From assembly GCA_030447725.1 (NCBI GenBank), contig JAUJOQ010000003.1, positions 169,408 through 233,407 on the forward strand: a stretch of 64,000 nucleotides of DNA, in the 5' to 3' direction. This DNA comes from Thermoleophilaceae bacterium (GTDB lineage Bacteria > Actinomycetota > Thermoleophilia > Solirubrobacterales > Thermoleophilaceae). The notes beneath the pieces are model-generated. The model was not told where the DNA came from. It worked only from the letters and a program-made list of their open reading frames with translations, and ran no database searches. A program made the translations under genes and the position numbers. Below are positions 35,177 to 44,510 of the stretch, piece after piece. Within the stretch, counting starts at the first letter, position 1; every line of letters starts with the position of its first letter.

Positions 35177-35977
35177 TCACCCGAGCTCGGTGACGCACTT
35201 GCCAACGAGGAGCACGACATGTTCGTGAGGAGTCGGAAGGTCGCGCGGGACCACGACCGTGTTCTTAGGCAGCTCCGTGTACTTGCCGGCGGAAAGCCAG
35301 TCGACAAAGTTGTCGAGGTCGTCCTGCGCATCCGAGAGTTCAGTGGCGAGCTTCTGGCTGGGCACTTTCGGTCTGAACTCGTGGATGAGGAGCACGGCGC
35401 GCTGACAGTGCCTGCGCCGCGCCTCAAGGACGGTGCCTGCGGATGCTGTGAGTAGTTGATAGCCGCGGTCGCCTATCGCTGGGTCGAGCGCGCCAGGATC
35501 CCCAGGGTCGGGCTGGTCCCCTGTTAAGAGGTCGAGCATTGCGGCGACGCGGTGGGGAACCTTGGACTTGGACCCGACCTTGTTCCTCCAGCAGTCACCG
35601 ACTGTCTTGTCGCCGAAGCGCTCGCCAGCCTTAGCCTCGACCCCCACGAACGTCGGCACAACGTCCACGACCCCGATCGCGGCGATGTCGTGGTTCCGAC
35701 CCTCGCCAGGAAACGGCAACGGGGTAACCAGCTCCGGGACCACGTCCCACGCTTCGAATCCCAGCGTGAGGGGATGCTTCTCTAGAGTCTCGACCCTCTC
35801 TCGCGGTTGGCAGGGAGATGTGCCTCGGCACCAAGCGCGCGCCAGTTCGAGCGCACTCCGACCTTCCCTCCAGTGCCTGTCCCCGTCTTTCGGCGGGGCC
35901 TGCGCAAACCACGACCACGGGGTTCGAATCGGCTTCCCTGGACCAACGGCCCTGAGCGAAGGACGGAAGCTAGCCAT
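35177..35977 (-). CDS. hypothetical protein with restriction-nuclease-like signature
   Basis: The 266-residue protein contains NHDIAAIGVVDVVPTFVGVE then AKAGERFGDKTVGDCW. D(x)n-E-x-K with E-A-K is the PD-(D/E)XK active-site arrangement. A long C-terminal helical and beta part follows (RAVLLIHEFRPKVPSQKLAT, HVVLLVGKCV). It is separated from the preceding minus gene by about 120 bases. A nuclease in phage defence fits the context but is inference. Confidence 0.5.
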   Translation of the reverse strand: MASFRPSLRAVGPGKPIRTPWSWFAQAPPKDGDRHWREGRSALELARAWCRGTSPCQPRERVETLEKHPLTLGFEAWDVVPELVTPLPFPGEGRNHDIAAIGVVDVVPTFVGVEAKAGERFGDKTVGDCWRNKVGSKSKVPHRVAAMLDLLTGDQPDPGDPGALDPAIGDRGYQLLTASAGTVLEARRRHCQRAVLLIHEFRPKVPSQKLATELSDAQDDLDNFVDWLSAGKYTELPKNTVVVPRDLPTPHEHVVLLVGKCVTELG

Positions 35978-36100
35978 CGAGCGAGCATCGCACGATGTAC
36001 GGGCGCCCGGTGCAGAGGGCGCCTCTCCTTGAAGCGGGCGCCGTTCAGTGGACCGGCCGACCCCAGGCCGTGCGGCCCGTCCCGCCGTGCTGGTCGTCTG

Positions 36101-36802
36101 TCAGGCGGTCGTTGTCGTTATGCCGGGACCGGTGCGGACGCGCCAGTCCTCGTGGAGAATCCCGAGCGCGCCACGGACGACGACGTGCGTCGTGAGCACG
36201 GCGCGCGTGATCGACGTGACCGCCTTGATCACTGACCACTCGTACGAGGGGGCCGGCCAGAGCGCGATCGCCGCGGCCTTCTTCGAGTCGCCGCTGTGAA
36301 CGACTTTCCCGTGCAGCCAGTCGTCCAGGACCTCGTCCGCGGTCAGCGCCTTCACCGTGCGCGGCATCCGCGAACCGGGTGTGCCGACCTGCTTGAGATC
36401 CTCAGGGTCGACAAACGCCATCAGCTCCGAGCTGCGCGCTGCCCGGAAGCTGCGATCGAGCTCGTCGAGCAGTGCCTCCGTCGCGGTCCGCTCGGGGCCG
36501 TCGGCGACGTTACGGCGGAGGATGTCGACGACCCGCTCGTGGCAGCCGAGGTCGTTTGGCTGCCACGACTGGCGCAACGTAATCGCGGCGAGTTCGAGCG
36601 CCTCCGTCCCGGCGTGCGACAACTCCGTGTCGGCACCGACGTGCAGGCGGGACCGTGACCGGAAGAACGATCGATTGCCGAGCTGCCAGCCGAACGCGTT
36701 GAACCCATGCAGGATCCGCCGATCTCGCACCGAGAAGGACTCGAACCTAGTACCCCACTCGATCGACAGCAGCTCGTCCACCAGCACGTCGTGATCGGTC
36801 AT
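36101..36802 (-). CDS. hypothetical protein
   Basis: I chose the ATG at 36802 (TDHDVLVDELLSIEWGTRFE). The 233-residue product is helical, with LHGFNAFGWQLGNRSFFRSR, a repeated Leu/Glu helix (TATEALLDELDRSFRAARSS) and an amphipathic C-terminus (YEWSVIKAVTSITRAVLTTH). No family recognised. It lies 120 bases from the divergent GIY-YIG gene and may share a control region with it. Confidence 0.5.
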   Translation of the reverse strand: MTDHDVLVDELLSIEWGTRFESFSVRDRRILHGFNAFGWQLGNRSFFRSRSRLHVGADTELSHAGTEALELAAITLRQSWQPNDLGCHERVVDILRRNVADGPERTATEALLDELDRSFRAARSSELMAFVDPEDLKQVGTPGSRMPRTVKALTADEVLDDWLHGKVVHSGDSKKAAAIALWPAPSYEWSVIKAVTSITRAVLTTHVVVRGALGILHEDWRVRTGPGITTTTA

Positions 36803-36917
36803 TGCCCGGCCAAGGATACGCTGCCGGTCGGCGATCTCGGACCGCGCGGGCAATCAACTCGACACACTGCGCCCGAGCGGCGAAGCTCTCGGGATCGACG
36901 GCCCACTCTGGACAGCG

Positions 36918-37319
36918 ATGCACGCCCGCCCTCGCATCCCGATGGCGTCGCTCAAGGCGGACGATCTGCCGGGAGAATCGCCCGGTGTGTACGCGCTCTA
37001 CCGCGACGGCGTCCCAATGTACGTCGGTCTCGCCGAGAATCAGTCGATTCGCGGCCGGTTCTGGGGCAGCCACCGTGGCCGCGGGGTGTCGATGACGGGC
37101 TCGGCGCTCCGTCGTAACGTCGCAGAGCACCTCGGGATTGCGACCGCCCGCTCGATCAAGAAGGGTGACTACGGCCCGACGCTGGACGACGCCCGCCGGG
37201 TCGTCGAGTGGATCGACGACTGCGAGGCCACTTGGATCGAGTGCGCGACGCCGCGGGCTGCCAAGAACTTGGAAGACGACATGAAGGCGGAATACAAGCC
37301 GCCGCTCACGCAGCGGTGA
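36918..37319 (+). CDS. GIY-YIG-like nuclease-fold protein
   Basis: The 133-residue protein reads SPGVYALYRDGVPMYVGLAE then SIRGRFWGSHRGRG. This matches the GIY-YIG core (G-(I/V)-Y...(M)YVG...R). Near the C-terminus, KNLEDDMKAEYKPPLTQR supplies the expected Glu and the typical end. The fold cuts DNA in homing endonucleases, UvrC and some restriction enzymes. An in-frame ATG at 36942 is an alternative start. Role here unknown. Confidence 0.6.
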   Translation: MHARPRIPMASLKADDLPGESPGVYALYRDGVPMYVGLAENQSIRGRFWGSHRGRGVSMTGSALRRNVAEHLGIATARSIKKGDYGPTLDDARRVVEWIDDCEATWIECATPRAAKNLEDDMKAEYKPPLTQR

Positions 37320-37325
37320 CGGCGG

Positions 37326-37562
37326 TCAACTGCTCGTGATCGCGATGCGCTCGATCTCGTCCCACTCGACCTGCTCCGCGCGGTTGCCGAGATGGTCCTG
37401 GGCGACGAGATCCAGCTGGCCTTGGTCGCGGGCGACGACCTGGCCAGTGATCTTGCTCCCGTCGGTCTTCTCGATCGTGTAGACGAAGTCTCGGCCGGGT
37501 TTGGCGGCCTCGACGTTGGCGAGGTGCTCGAAGATGCGCTGGGCATCGTCCGGGGCGAACAT
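37326..37562 (-). CDS. small hypothetical protein
   Basis: The 78-residue protein (FAPDDAQRIFEHLANVEAAK, VYTIEKTDGSKITGQVVARD, AEQVEWDEIERIAITSS) has a helical front and an SH3-like beta back. It converges on the GIY-YIG gene with six bases between their ends. No family recognised. Composition supports coding. Confidence 0.5.
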   Translation of the reverse strand: MFAPDDAQRIFEHLANVEAAKPGRDFVYTIEKTDGSKITGQVVARDQGQLDLVAQDHLGNRAEQVEWDEIERIAITSS

Positions 37563-37591
37563 CGCACCAGGCTACCGACCGGTCGGGGTCG

Positions 37592-37657
37592 CCGAGCGGA
37601 AGGCTTCCTGTCCCCGAGCGGAAGGCTTCCTGTCCCCGAGCGGAAGGCTTCCTGTCC
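37592..37657. repeat. three perfect 22-bp tandem repeats
   Basis: The unit ccgagcggaaggcttcctgt plus cc occurs three times without spacers. It contains ggaag/cttcc, a short palindrome. It lies about 30 bases upstream of the small hypothetical minus-strand gene and may be an iteron-like operator. No function can be read. Confidence 0.85.
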
Positions 37658-38259
37658 CCAAGGTCACCCATAGCAGGTCGTCGGCCCATGCCGCTCGAGT
37701 GCTGCTATGCGCGAAACGGAGGAGCGACCGCTGTTGCCGGTACGCGAAGGCGGGCGGTGGCGGGCGAATGAGTCCGCGCTAGCGTGATGGTAGTTGCGGG
37801 TCATATGCAGCGGCAAGCCCTATCGGGGCAGACTAGGCAGAATCGTTCTCTTCGCGTCTCGTAACAGCTCCCCCTTGTTGCCCCTTGCCTAGGAGAAGCG
37901 TTCCTCTGACCGCGGTCTCGCTCGTGCTAAAGGGCTACTTCCCGCGTGAGCTTCCGCATCCCTTCTCGACCGAAGACCTTGCGGGCCTGCTCGACCGGAG
38001 CCCGAGCGCGCTACCACGCAAAGGTGCGACCACACAGTGTGCGCGCCACAACCTGGCGCGTCCTGGCGGCTTCCGGCGGCCGCTGCGGGTTCCGAATCCT
38101 CACAGCTTTGTGCGCCTCGCTCAAGAATTCGAGGCGCAATTGTCAAGGCCGGTTGAAAAGTCACCCCTTTGCGCCGGTTGAAAAGTCTACCCCCCTCTCG
38201 GTAGGGGGGAGCGGCCTGCGGAGCTGAGCCCGGAGGGCGAGGCGGAGCAGGCCGCTTGG

Positions 38260-39021
38260 TCAGTCGAGCGCGGCTGGGGCTGGGCCGAGGTCTTTGTCGC
38301 GCAGGCGGTAGGAGTCGCCTTTGAGCGCGAGGATCTCGGCGTGGTGGACGAGCCGGTCGATCATCGCGGCGGCGACGACCTCGTCGCCGAAGATCTCGCC
38401 CCAGGCAGAGAATGGCTTGTTGGAGGTGACGATCAGGCTGGCGCGCTCATAGCGCGCCGAGACGAGCGAGAACATCAGGTTGGCCGCCTCTGGGTCGAAG
38501 GGGATGTAGCCGACCTCGTCGACGATGATCAGCGGCACGAACCCGAGCCGTCTTAGCTCTGGCTCGAGGTTGCCTTGGCGCTTTGCCTCCCCGAGGCGGG
38601 CGACCCATTCGGTCGCGGTCGCAAACGCGACCCGTTGGCCGGCGAGGCAGGCGCGGATTCCGACCGCGATCGCGAGGTGGCTCTTGCCGGTCCCGGGCGG
38701 GCCGAGCAGGACGACGTTCTCCTTGGCGTGCAGGAAGTCGAGCTGGCCGAGGTGCTCGACGACCTGTTTCTTGACCGACCGTTGGAAGGTGAAGTCGAAC
38801 TCCTCGAGCGTCTTTCTCGCCGGGAAGCGCGCCGCCTTGATGCGGTTCTCGCCGCCGTGTGACTCGCGCGAGGCGACCTCGGTCTGAAGCAGCGCCTCGG
38901 CAAAGCGCTCATAACCCCAGTCCTCCTCACGCGCGCGCTGCGCGAGCTTTGGCAGCGCCCTGGCGGCGGCTGGGGCCTTCAGCGAGCGGAACAGGTGCGC
39001 GAGCTCGGCTGCCTTTGTCAT
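38260..39021 (-). CDS. istB: IS21 helper ATPase IstB (copy 1)
   Basis: This 253-residue DnaC-like AAA+ ATPase regulates target choice for IstA. It has Walker A LLGPPGTGKSHLAIA, Walker B LIIVDEVGYIPFDPEAANLM, and SLIVTSNKPFSAWGEIFGD (sensor 1 region). The ATG overlaps the istA stop as ATGA, the usual coupling. Intact. Confidence 0.93.
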   Translation of the reverse strand: MTKAAELAHLFRSLKAPAAARALPKLAQRAREEDWGYERFAEALLQTEVASRESHGGENRIKAARFPARKTLEEFDFTFQRSVKKQVVEHLGQLDFLHAKENVVLLGPPGTGKSHLAIAVGIRACLAGQRVAFATATEWVARLGEAKRQGNLEPELRRLGFVPLIIVDEVGYIPFDPEAANLMFSLVSARYERASLIVTSNKPFSAWGEIFGDEVVAAAMIDRLVHHAEILALKGDSYRLRDKDLGPAPAALD

Positions 39022-40217
39022 GCCGGGATCAGGCGGTCATAGCGCTCAAGCGGCCGGCGCTCGACCTCAGGCTCTCGCCGCCTTGAGCCGCGCAGGCGCT
39101 CGAGCTGCGCTTGGTGGGCGGGGTCGGTGAACGTGAGCCCCTTCGCAAACGAGCGCCGGTGGCGACAGGCGAGCTCGCCCGTGTCGAGCGCGACCGCCAG
39201 CAGCTCGCGCTGTGAGACCGTGACATCGACGCGGCGCCCGGCGAGCCGCGCGTCGAGCGAGTAGTCGTTTGTGTCGAAGCGTAGATAGGGCTGCTGGGAA
39301 ACGCGGGTGACGAAGCGGCGCTCGGTCTGTGGCATCGGCTCTGGCAGCGCGCCCATCCGCCCTCGCTCTTCAGCGAGCCGTTCGGCCGGGACGGCACGGA
39401 TCGTGCGGTGGGTGCGGGCGTTCGCTCGCTCTGTCCAGCGATCGAGCTGCGCCTGGAAGTCGAGCTCAGAGCAAAAGCGACGTCCGGGCTCGAAGTTCGT
39501 GCGCATAAAGCGGTGCGATCGCTCGAGCGCACCCTTTGACTGCGGATCGGCCGGCTCGAGGATCAGCCAGCCCGTCGCGAGCTGACCGCAGAAGCCGGCG
39601 AACTCCTCGCTCGGGCGCCCGCCGCCCGCGTGGATCGCACCCTCGCGGTCCCAGACCAGCTTCTCGGGCAGCGCACCGAGGCGGGAAAGGCAGCGACTCA
39701 TCCCCCACAGCAGATCGGGCGCCCCCTTTGAGAAGACCAGTGCGCCGGCGAGCGCGCGCGAGTAGCCAAGCTCCGCCGTCACGACCCACCCGCGGCGCAT
39801 CTGGCCATGGCCGACCGCGACCGGCTCGCGCGGCTCGAAGAGGTCGAACTGGCACAGCTCGCCAGGGCGGTAGATCGTGCGCTGAAAGGTGCGCCGCGGC
39901 AAATAGCGCGGACGCAGCTCGCGCAGGGAGTCATCGAGGATCGTCTTGCCGCCCCGATAGCCAAGCTCCTCGATCAGCTCACGGATCCGCTTGCCCGGCA
40001 TCCGCGGATCAGAGCCAAGCAGGCGGTCGATCTCCTCGCGGAAGGGCTCGAGCTTCGACGGCCTCGGCGGGCGCCGATAGCAAGGCGGCCGATCACAACG
40101 AAGCGCCCGGCGGATCGTCTTTCGATCACGGCCCGTGCGGCGCCCGATCTCCTTGATCCCGAGCCCTTCGACAAAGTGCATGCGGCGGATCTCCGCCCAC
40201 TGCTCCACTCCGACCAC
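39018..40217 (-). CDS. istA: IS21 transposase IstA (copy 1)
   Basis: This 399-residue DDE transposase has an N-terminal HTH (IKEIGRRTGRDRKTIRRAL), then rve core residues in LCQFDLFEPREPVAVGHGQM, KLVWDREGAIHAGGGRPSEE and DPQSKGALERSHRFMRTNFE (D, D, E). The C-terminal Mu-type beta-barrel includes PYLRFDTNDYSLDARLAGRR. Intact. Confidence 0.93.
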   Translation of the reverse strand: MVGVEQWAEIRRMHFVEGLGIKEIGRRTGRDRKTIRRALRCDRPPCYRRPPRPSKLEPFREEIDRLLGSDPRMPGKRIRELIEELGYRGGKTILDDSLRELRPRYLPRRTFQRTIYRPGELCQFDLFEPREPVAVGHGQMRRGWVVTAELGYSRALAGALVFSKGAPDLLWGMSRCLSRLGALPEKLVWDREGAIHAGGGRPSEEFAGFCGQLATGWLILEPADPQSKGALERSHRFMRTNFEPGRRFCSELDFQAQLDRWTERANARTHRTIRAVPAERLAEERGRMGALPEPMPQTERRFVTRVSQQPYLRFDTNDYSLDARLAGRRVDVTVSQRELLAVALDTGELACRHRRSFAKGLTFTDPAHQAQLERLRGSRRREPEVERRPLERYDRLIPA

Positions 40218-41465
40218 TCCTCCTCCTGCCTCGACATCGCTGACCGAGTCAGGCTCAAAACCCCGGCGGACGGCACCACGCCGCCATCAACGGGGGTCAG
40301 TTTTCAACCGGCGCAGGGTGAGGAGTATTCAGGCGGCGCCCACAGCAATGGCCCGCAATACGCAAACACGTCCGCTCGAACCATTTCTCGACGTCTCGTC
40401 CTGTCGTAACGCGCACGCTCGAGCGGGCGGTCCGTCCCCAGTTCCGGATGGGCGAGCGCGACCGGCTCCGGCCGAAGGATTGGCGGGGGCAGCGCTTCGT
40501 GCTGCGGACGGATGTCAACCAGTTCTACTCATCGCTCTACACGCACTCGATCCCTTGGGCTTTGGAGGGAAAGGAGAAGGCCAAGCGTGACCGCGGCAAG
40601 ACGGTCAGCGATCGTCTCGACAAGGCGATGCGCGATCTGTCCGACGGCCAGACGATGGGCGTTCCGATCGGACCAGACACATCGTTTCTCGCGGCAGAAA
40701 TCGTCTTGACGGCCGTTGACAAGGTGCTGAAGTCGAAGCTCTCACCACTTCGAGGCCATCGCTACATAGACGATTACGAACTCGCCTTCACGAGCCGCGG
40801 GGCTGCTGAGGAGGCGCAAGCAGTGCTCGAGGACGCGCTAGCCGAGTACGAACTCGCGATCAATCCCACAAAGACCGAGATCCTCGAGCTGCCCCAGCCG
40901 TTTCTCGAGGGCTGGACGCATGAACTCGCGACATTTCAGATCCGAGAGGGAACGCAATCACAAGCGGTGACCGACCTGACAGCCCTGTTCAGTCACGCAG
41001 CGACGAGTTCCCGACGGCGAGCAGGACCACTGAAGTACGCATTGCAAAGGAGCCGCGACATCGACATTGTCGATGAGGAGATATGGGGGCCGTTTCAGAA
41101 CCTCGTTTGGTCTGCCGTATCTGCGGAGCCAACCACGATGGCGACTGCGCTTGATCTGCTTGCGGAGAAGGCGAGCCACGGCGGTTTCGAGATCGACGAA
41201 GTCGCGGCCGAAGAGGTCATCGAGGCCCTGATCCTGACCCATTCGCCAATCCGAAACGCAAGTGAGGTCGCCTGGGGCATCTGGGCAGCGATCGCGCTTG
41301 AGATCGAAATGAGCAAGGAGGCCGCAGAAGCCGTCGCCTGTAGGCGCCGCCTGAATACTGGGCTACCTGTGCCGGTCTAAAACTGGGCCACCCCCGCAGC
41401 GGTCGGAGCCGTCCGACCGGGCCCGTGATCTGGCTCGATCAATTGATCGAGACCGGAGGAAGGCG

Positions 41466-42674
41466 TTGCTTGGCGTGGAGCAGTGGGCGGAGATCAGACG
41501 GCTGAAGCACGTCGAGCGGCTCACGCAGCGCGAGATCAGCCGTCGGACGGGAATTCATCGCGACACGATCCGCCGGGCGCTCAGCTCGCCGGGGCCGCCG
41601 AGCTACGGACCGAGACCCCCGCAGGCGTCAAAGCTCGACGACTACCGCGGGGAGATCGAGCGGCTACTCAGCGAGGAAGCGACGCTCTCCGGCGTTCGGA
41701 TCCGCGAGCAGATCGCTGAGCTCGGCTATGCCGGCGGCAAGACGATCCTCGACGACTACCTGCGTGAGCTGCGCCCGCGTTATCTGCGCCCGCGCACGTT
41801 TCAGCGCACGAACTACCGCCCGGGCGAGCTGTGCCAGTTCGATCTGTGTGAGCCGCGGAGGGAGATCCCGGTTGGTTGGGGCCAGCTACGGCGGGGCTTC
41901 ATCGTCACGGCCGAGCTTCCCTACTCGCGCGCGTTCGCCGGGGCGCTCGTCTTCTCAAAGCAGTGGGCGGACATCGCCTGGGGCATGAATCGCTGCCTCA
42001 CGCGGCTCGGCGCGCTGCCAAAGAAGCTCGTCTGGGACCGCGAGGGCGCGATCCACGCCGGTGGTGGTCGCCCGACGCAGGACTTTGCCGCCTATTGCGG
42101 CCAGCTTCCTGCAGGCTGGGTCATCCTCGATCCGGGCGACTGTCAGGCAAAGGGTGCGCTCGAGCGCACGCACCGCTTCGTGCACGGCAACTTCGAGGCC
42201 GGCCGGAGCTTTGCCAATCCGCTGGACTTCCAGGCCCAGCTCGACCAGTGGAGCGACAGGATCAACGAGCGCGTGCACCGAACAACGCGTGCCGTCGTCG
42301 CAGAGCGCCTCGAGTTAGAGCGCGAGCAGATGCGCCCCTTGCCGGCGAAGCTGCCCGACGCGGATTGCCGCTGGGTCGCGCGAATCGCGCCGCAGCCCTA
42401 CCTGCGCTTTGACCGCAACGACTACTCGCTTGACCCGCGCCTTGTCGGGCGACGGGTCGAGATCGCAGCGACCCAACGCGAGATCACCGCCGTTGCGCTC
42501 GACACGGGCGAGCTCTGTGCCCGCCACGCGCGCGTGTTCGCCGGCGCGCTCACGTTCACCGACCCAGCCCACCAGCAGGCGCTCGATCAGCTGCGCTCAG
42601 AGCGGACCGGCCGGCGAGCGCCCGAGGTCGAGATCCGCCCGCTTGAGCGCTATGACCGGCTGATCCCGGCATGA
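41466..42674 (+). CDS. istA: IS21 transposase IstA (copy 2)
   Basis: 402 residues, TTG start after gaggaagg. HTH LTQREISRRTGIHRDTIRRA. DDE core in LCQFDLCEPRREIPVGWGQL, KLVWDREGAIHAGGGRPTQD and KGALERTHRFVHGNFEAG. C-terminal barrel PYLRFDRNDYSLDPRLVGRR. About three quarters identical to copy 1 by eye and identical to copy 3. Confidence 0.93.
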   Translation: MLGVEQWAEIRRLKHVERLTQREISRRTGIHRDTIRRALSSPGPPSYGPRPPQASKLDDYRGEIERLLSEEATLSGVRIREQIAELGYAGGKTILDDYLRELRPRYLRPRTFQRTNYRPGELCQFDLCEPRREIPVGWGQLRRGFIVTAELPYSRAFAGALVFSKQWADIAWGMNRCLTRLGALPKKLVWDREGAIHAGGGRPTQDFAAYCGQLPAGWVILDPGDCQAKGALERTHRFVHGNFEAGRSFANPLDFQAQLDQWSDRINERVHRTTRAVVAERLELEREQMRPLPAKLPDADCRWVARIAPQPYLRFDRNDYSLDPRLVGRRVEIAATQREITAVALDTGELCARHARVFAGALTFTDPAHQQALDQLRSERTGRRAPEVEIRPLERYDRLIPA

Positions 42675-43429
42675 CCAAAGCTGCGGAGCTCGCCCACCTG
42701 TTCCGGGCGCTGAAGGCCCCGGCGGCCGCGCGTGCGCTGCCAAAGCTCGCCGAGCGCGCGCGCGAGGAGTCATGGGGCTATGAGCGCTTTGCCGAGGCGC
42801 TGCTTGAGACCGAGGTCGCCTCGCGCGAATCACACGGCGGCGAGAGCAGGATCAAGGCGGCGAGGTTCCCGGCCCGAAAGACGCTCGAGGAGTTCGACTT
42901 CAGCTTCCAACGCTCGGTCAAGCGCCAAATCGTCGAGCACCTCGGCCAGCTCGACTTCCTGCACTCAAAGGAGAACGTCGTGATGCTCGGCCCGCCCGGG
43001 ACTGGCAAGACACACCTGGCGATCGCGCTCTCGATCCGCGCCTGCCTTGCCGGCCAGCGCGTCGCGTTCGCGACCGCGACCGAATGGGTCGCCCGGCTCG
43101 GCGATGCCAAACGCCAGGGAAAGCTCGAGCCAGAGCTCCGCCGGCTCGGCTTCGTCCCGCTCGTCGTCGTCGACGAGGTCGGCTACATCCCGTTCGATCC
43201 GGAGGCGGCGAACCTGATGTTCTCGCTCGTCTCGGCGCGCTATGAGCGCGCCAGCCTGATCGTCACCTCAAACAAGCCGTTCTCCGCCTGGGGTGAGATC
43301 TTCGGCGACGAGGTCGTCGCCGCGGCGATGATCGACCGGCTCGTCCACCACGCCGAGATCCTCGCGCTCAAGGGCGACAGCTACCGGCTGCGCGACAAGG
43401 ACCTCGGCTCACCGCCGCCCCACGAGTGA
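42671..43429 (+). CDS. istB: IS21 helper ATPase IstB (copy 2)
   Basis: 252 residues. Walker A MLGPPGTGKTHLAIA, Walker B LVVVDEVGYIPFDPEAANLM. The start overlaps the istA stop by four bases. Identical to copy 3. Confidence 0.93.
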   Translation: MTKAAELAHLFRALKAPAAARALPKLAERAREESWGYERFAEALLETEVASRESHGGESRIKAARFPARKTLEEFDFSFQRSVKRQIVEHLGQLDFLHSKENVVMLGPPGTGKTHLAIALSIRACLAGQRVAFATATEWVARLGDAKRQGKLEPELRRLGFVPLVVVDEVGYIPFDPEAANLMFSLVSARYERASLIVTSNKPFSAWGEIFGDEVVAAAMIDRLVHHAEILALKGDSYRLRDKDLGSPPPHE

Positions 43430-43893
43430 AGCGCAGGCGCCCGCTCCGCTACGCCCTACGGGCTCCGCTCCGCGGGCGCCTCCGGACTCCTCTAGGTGGA
43501 CCACTTTTCAACCGGCGAAAGTGGACCAGTTTTCGACCGCCCTTGACATCGCCTCGATGGAAGACGACTTCGTCGCCCTGCTGGCGCTCGATGCAAGCTC
43601 GCGCGGTCTCTTTGGCGAGCATCAAGTCGACCCTTCGAATTGGGAGAAACTGACGGACTACGAAGACGTGTTGTCAGGCCCCCACTGGTTGCTCGCTTAT
43701 GAGGGCTCCGTTCGTAAGTGGCTCTCAGCGCCAACATCGTGCGTTGCAAAGCATCCGTTCTTTAAAGTTCTCGAAGCGCGCAGGGTCCGTTTCTACGACG
43801 AGAATCCAATCCGCAACCCTTTCACTGGACCCGCAGGACCGCTTCCAGGGGGACTAGTGCCGGACGAGTACCTTTAGGGCGACGACGAGATAC

Positions 43894-44493
43894 GTGCCTA
43901 CAACGGACGAGCAGCGGGCGGCTCGCTCACATCCGAGCAGAGTGTCGCTTCGCGTGCCGCGGATAAAGACCGACGCGTCGGAGCGGACGGTTCCGATGGT
44001 GCCTGCCCTGCACGAAATATTGCTGGTCCACCGCGCCGAGTACGAGTGGGGATCTGATGACCCGGTCTTCGCGACGCGCAATGGCACGCGCAATACTCCC
44101 GACAATGTTCGGTCGCGCATCCTCGCGGGGGTCCACGAGCGCGCGAATGGACTGCTAGAAGAGCGCGACGAGGAAGTGATCGGGCAGCTCACGCCGCACA
44201 CTCTGCGTCGCACGTTCGCGTCGTTGCTGGCCGAGGTTGGCGTGAGTCCGCGGCGCTCCATGTACCTGCTCGGCCACGCCGACCCTAAGCTCACGATGAG
44301 GGTCTATCAGCAGGTGCTTGACCTTAGTACCGGCGGCTTCGATCGCCTTGAAGACCTCCTCGGCTGCGGGGTTGATGAGGCGTTCACGACTCTCTCGGGA
44401 CGTGGGGTTTCCGGACCGAAGCCGGACCCGGCCTCCAGGACGGCCTCCAGACGGGACCATGAGAGCCGATCCAAGAGGGGGGCAAAGCGTTGA
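43894..44493 (+). pseudogene. tyrosine integrase, C-terminal part only
   Basis: The frame holds VPRIKTDASERTVPMVPALH (beta-hairpin lysine region), QLTPHTLRRTFASLLAEVGV (H-x-x-R box) and LLGHADPKLTMRVYQQV (catalytic His and Tyr). The first catalytic Arg (GxRxxE) and the core-binding and arm-binding domains are missing. Integrases have about 380-420 residues; fewer than 200 remain. It abuts the RT gene on its left and the tRNA-Gly gene on its right, the normal place for the integrase of the 33.5-kb element. Confidence 0.8.
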
Positions 44494-44510
44494 TTTGCAG
44501 GCGTTTCGCG

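Larger units (their letters stand above)
38141..40344. mobile_element. IS21-family element, copy 1 (inverted)
   Basis: The element runs from tgtcaaggccggttgaaaag to ggcggcgcccaca. A 5-bp target duplication gcaat flanks it (38136-38140 and 40345-40349). Sub-terminal repeats gccggttgaaaagtc occur twice at the left end and once, inverted, at the right. It carries istA and istB on the minus strand. It differs in sequence from copies 2 and 3. Confidence 0.9.
41339..43548. mobile_element. IS21-family element, copy 2
   Basis: 2210 bp from tgtaggcgccgcctgaatac to accgcccttgaca. Flanks carry a perfect 5-bp duplication tcgcc (41334-41338 and 43549-43553). It is almost identical to copy 3 at 53334-55543; the only difference I noticed is gggctacctg versus gggccacctg near the left end. 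Confidence 0.92.
37885..43877 (+). pseudogene. Abi/DRT-type (AbiA-like) reverse transcriptase split by two IS21 copies
   Basis: Three exon-like pieces (37885-38140, 40350-41338, 43554-43877) join in frame to 522 codons once both IS21 insertions and one copy of each 5-bp duplication are removed. The N-terminus has LTAVSLVLKGYFPRELPHPF and RRPLRVPNPHSFVRLAQEFE, typical of unknown-group RTs such as AbiA. The RT core has RTDVNQFYSSLYTHSIPWAL (motif A, about residue 135), GVPIGPDTSFLAAEIVL, and catalytic YIDDYELAF near 224. A long helical C-terminus follows (FHPALL-type repeats not seen; instead EDDFVALLALDASSRG). Such RTs give phage defence by abortive infection. The TTG start at 37885 is uncertain. 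The gene is inactive as it stands. Confidence 0.85.

Noticed and set aside
37592..37657. Possible CRISPR array
   Set aside because: Units are contiguous with no spacers.
40448..41380. Retron or group II intron RT
   Set aside because: No maturase or HNH domain, no intron RNA features and no msr/msd-like inverted repeats read upstream; the front and motif spacing fit the Abi/UG group better.
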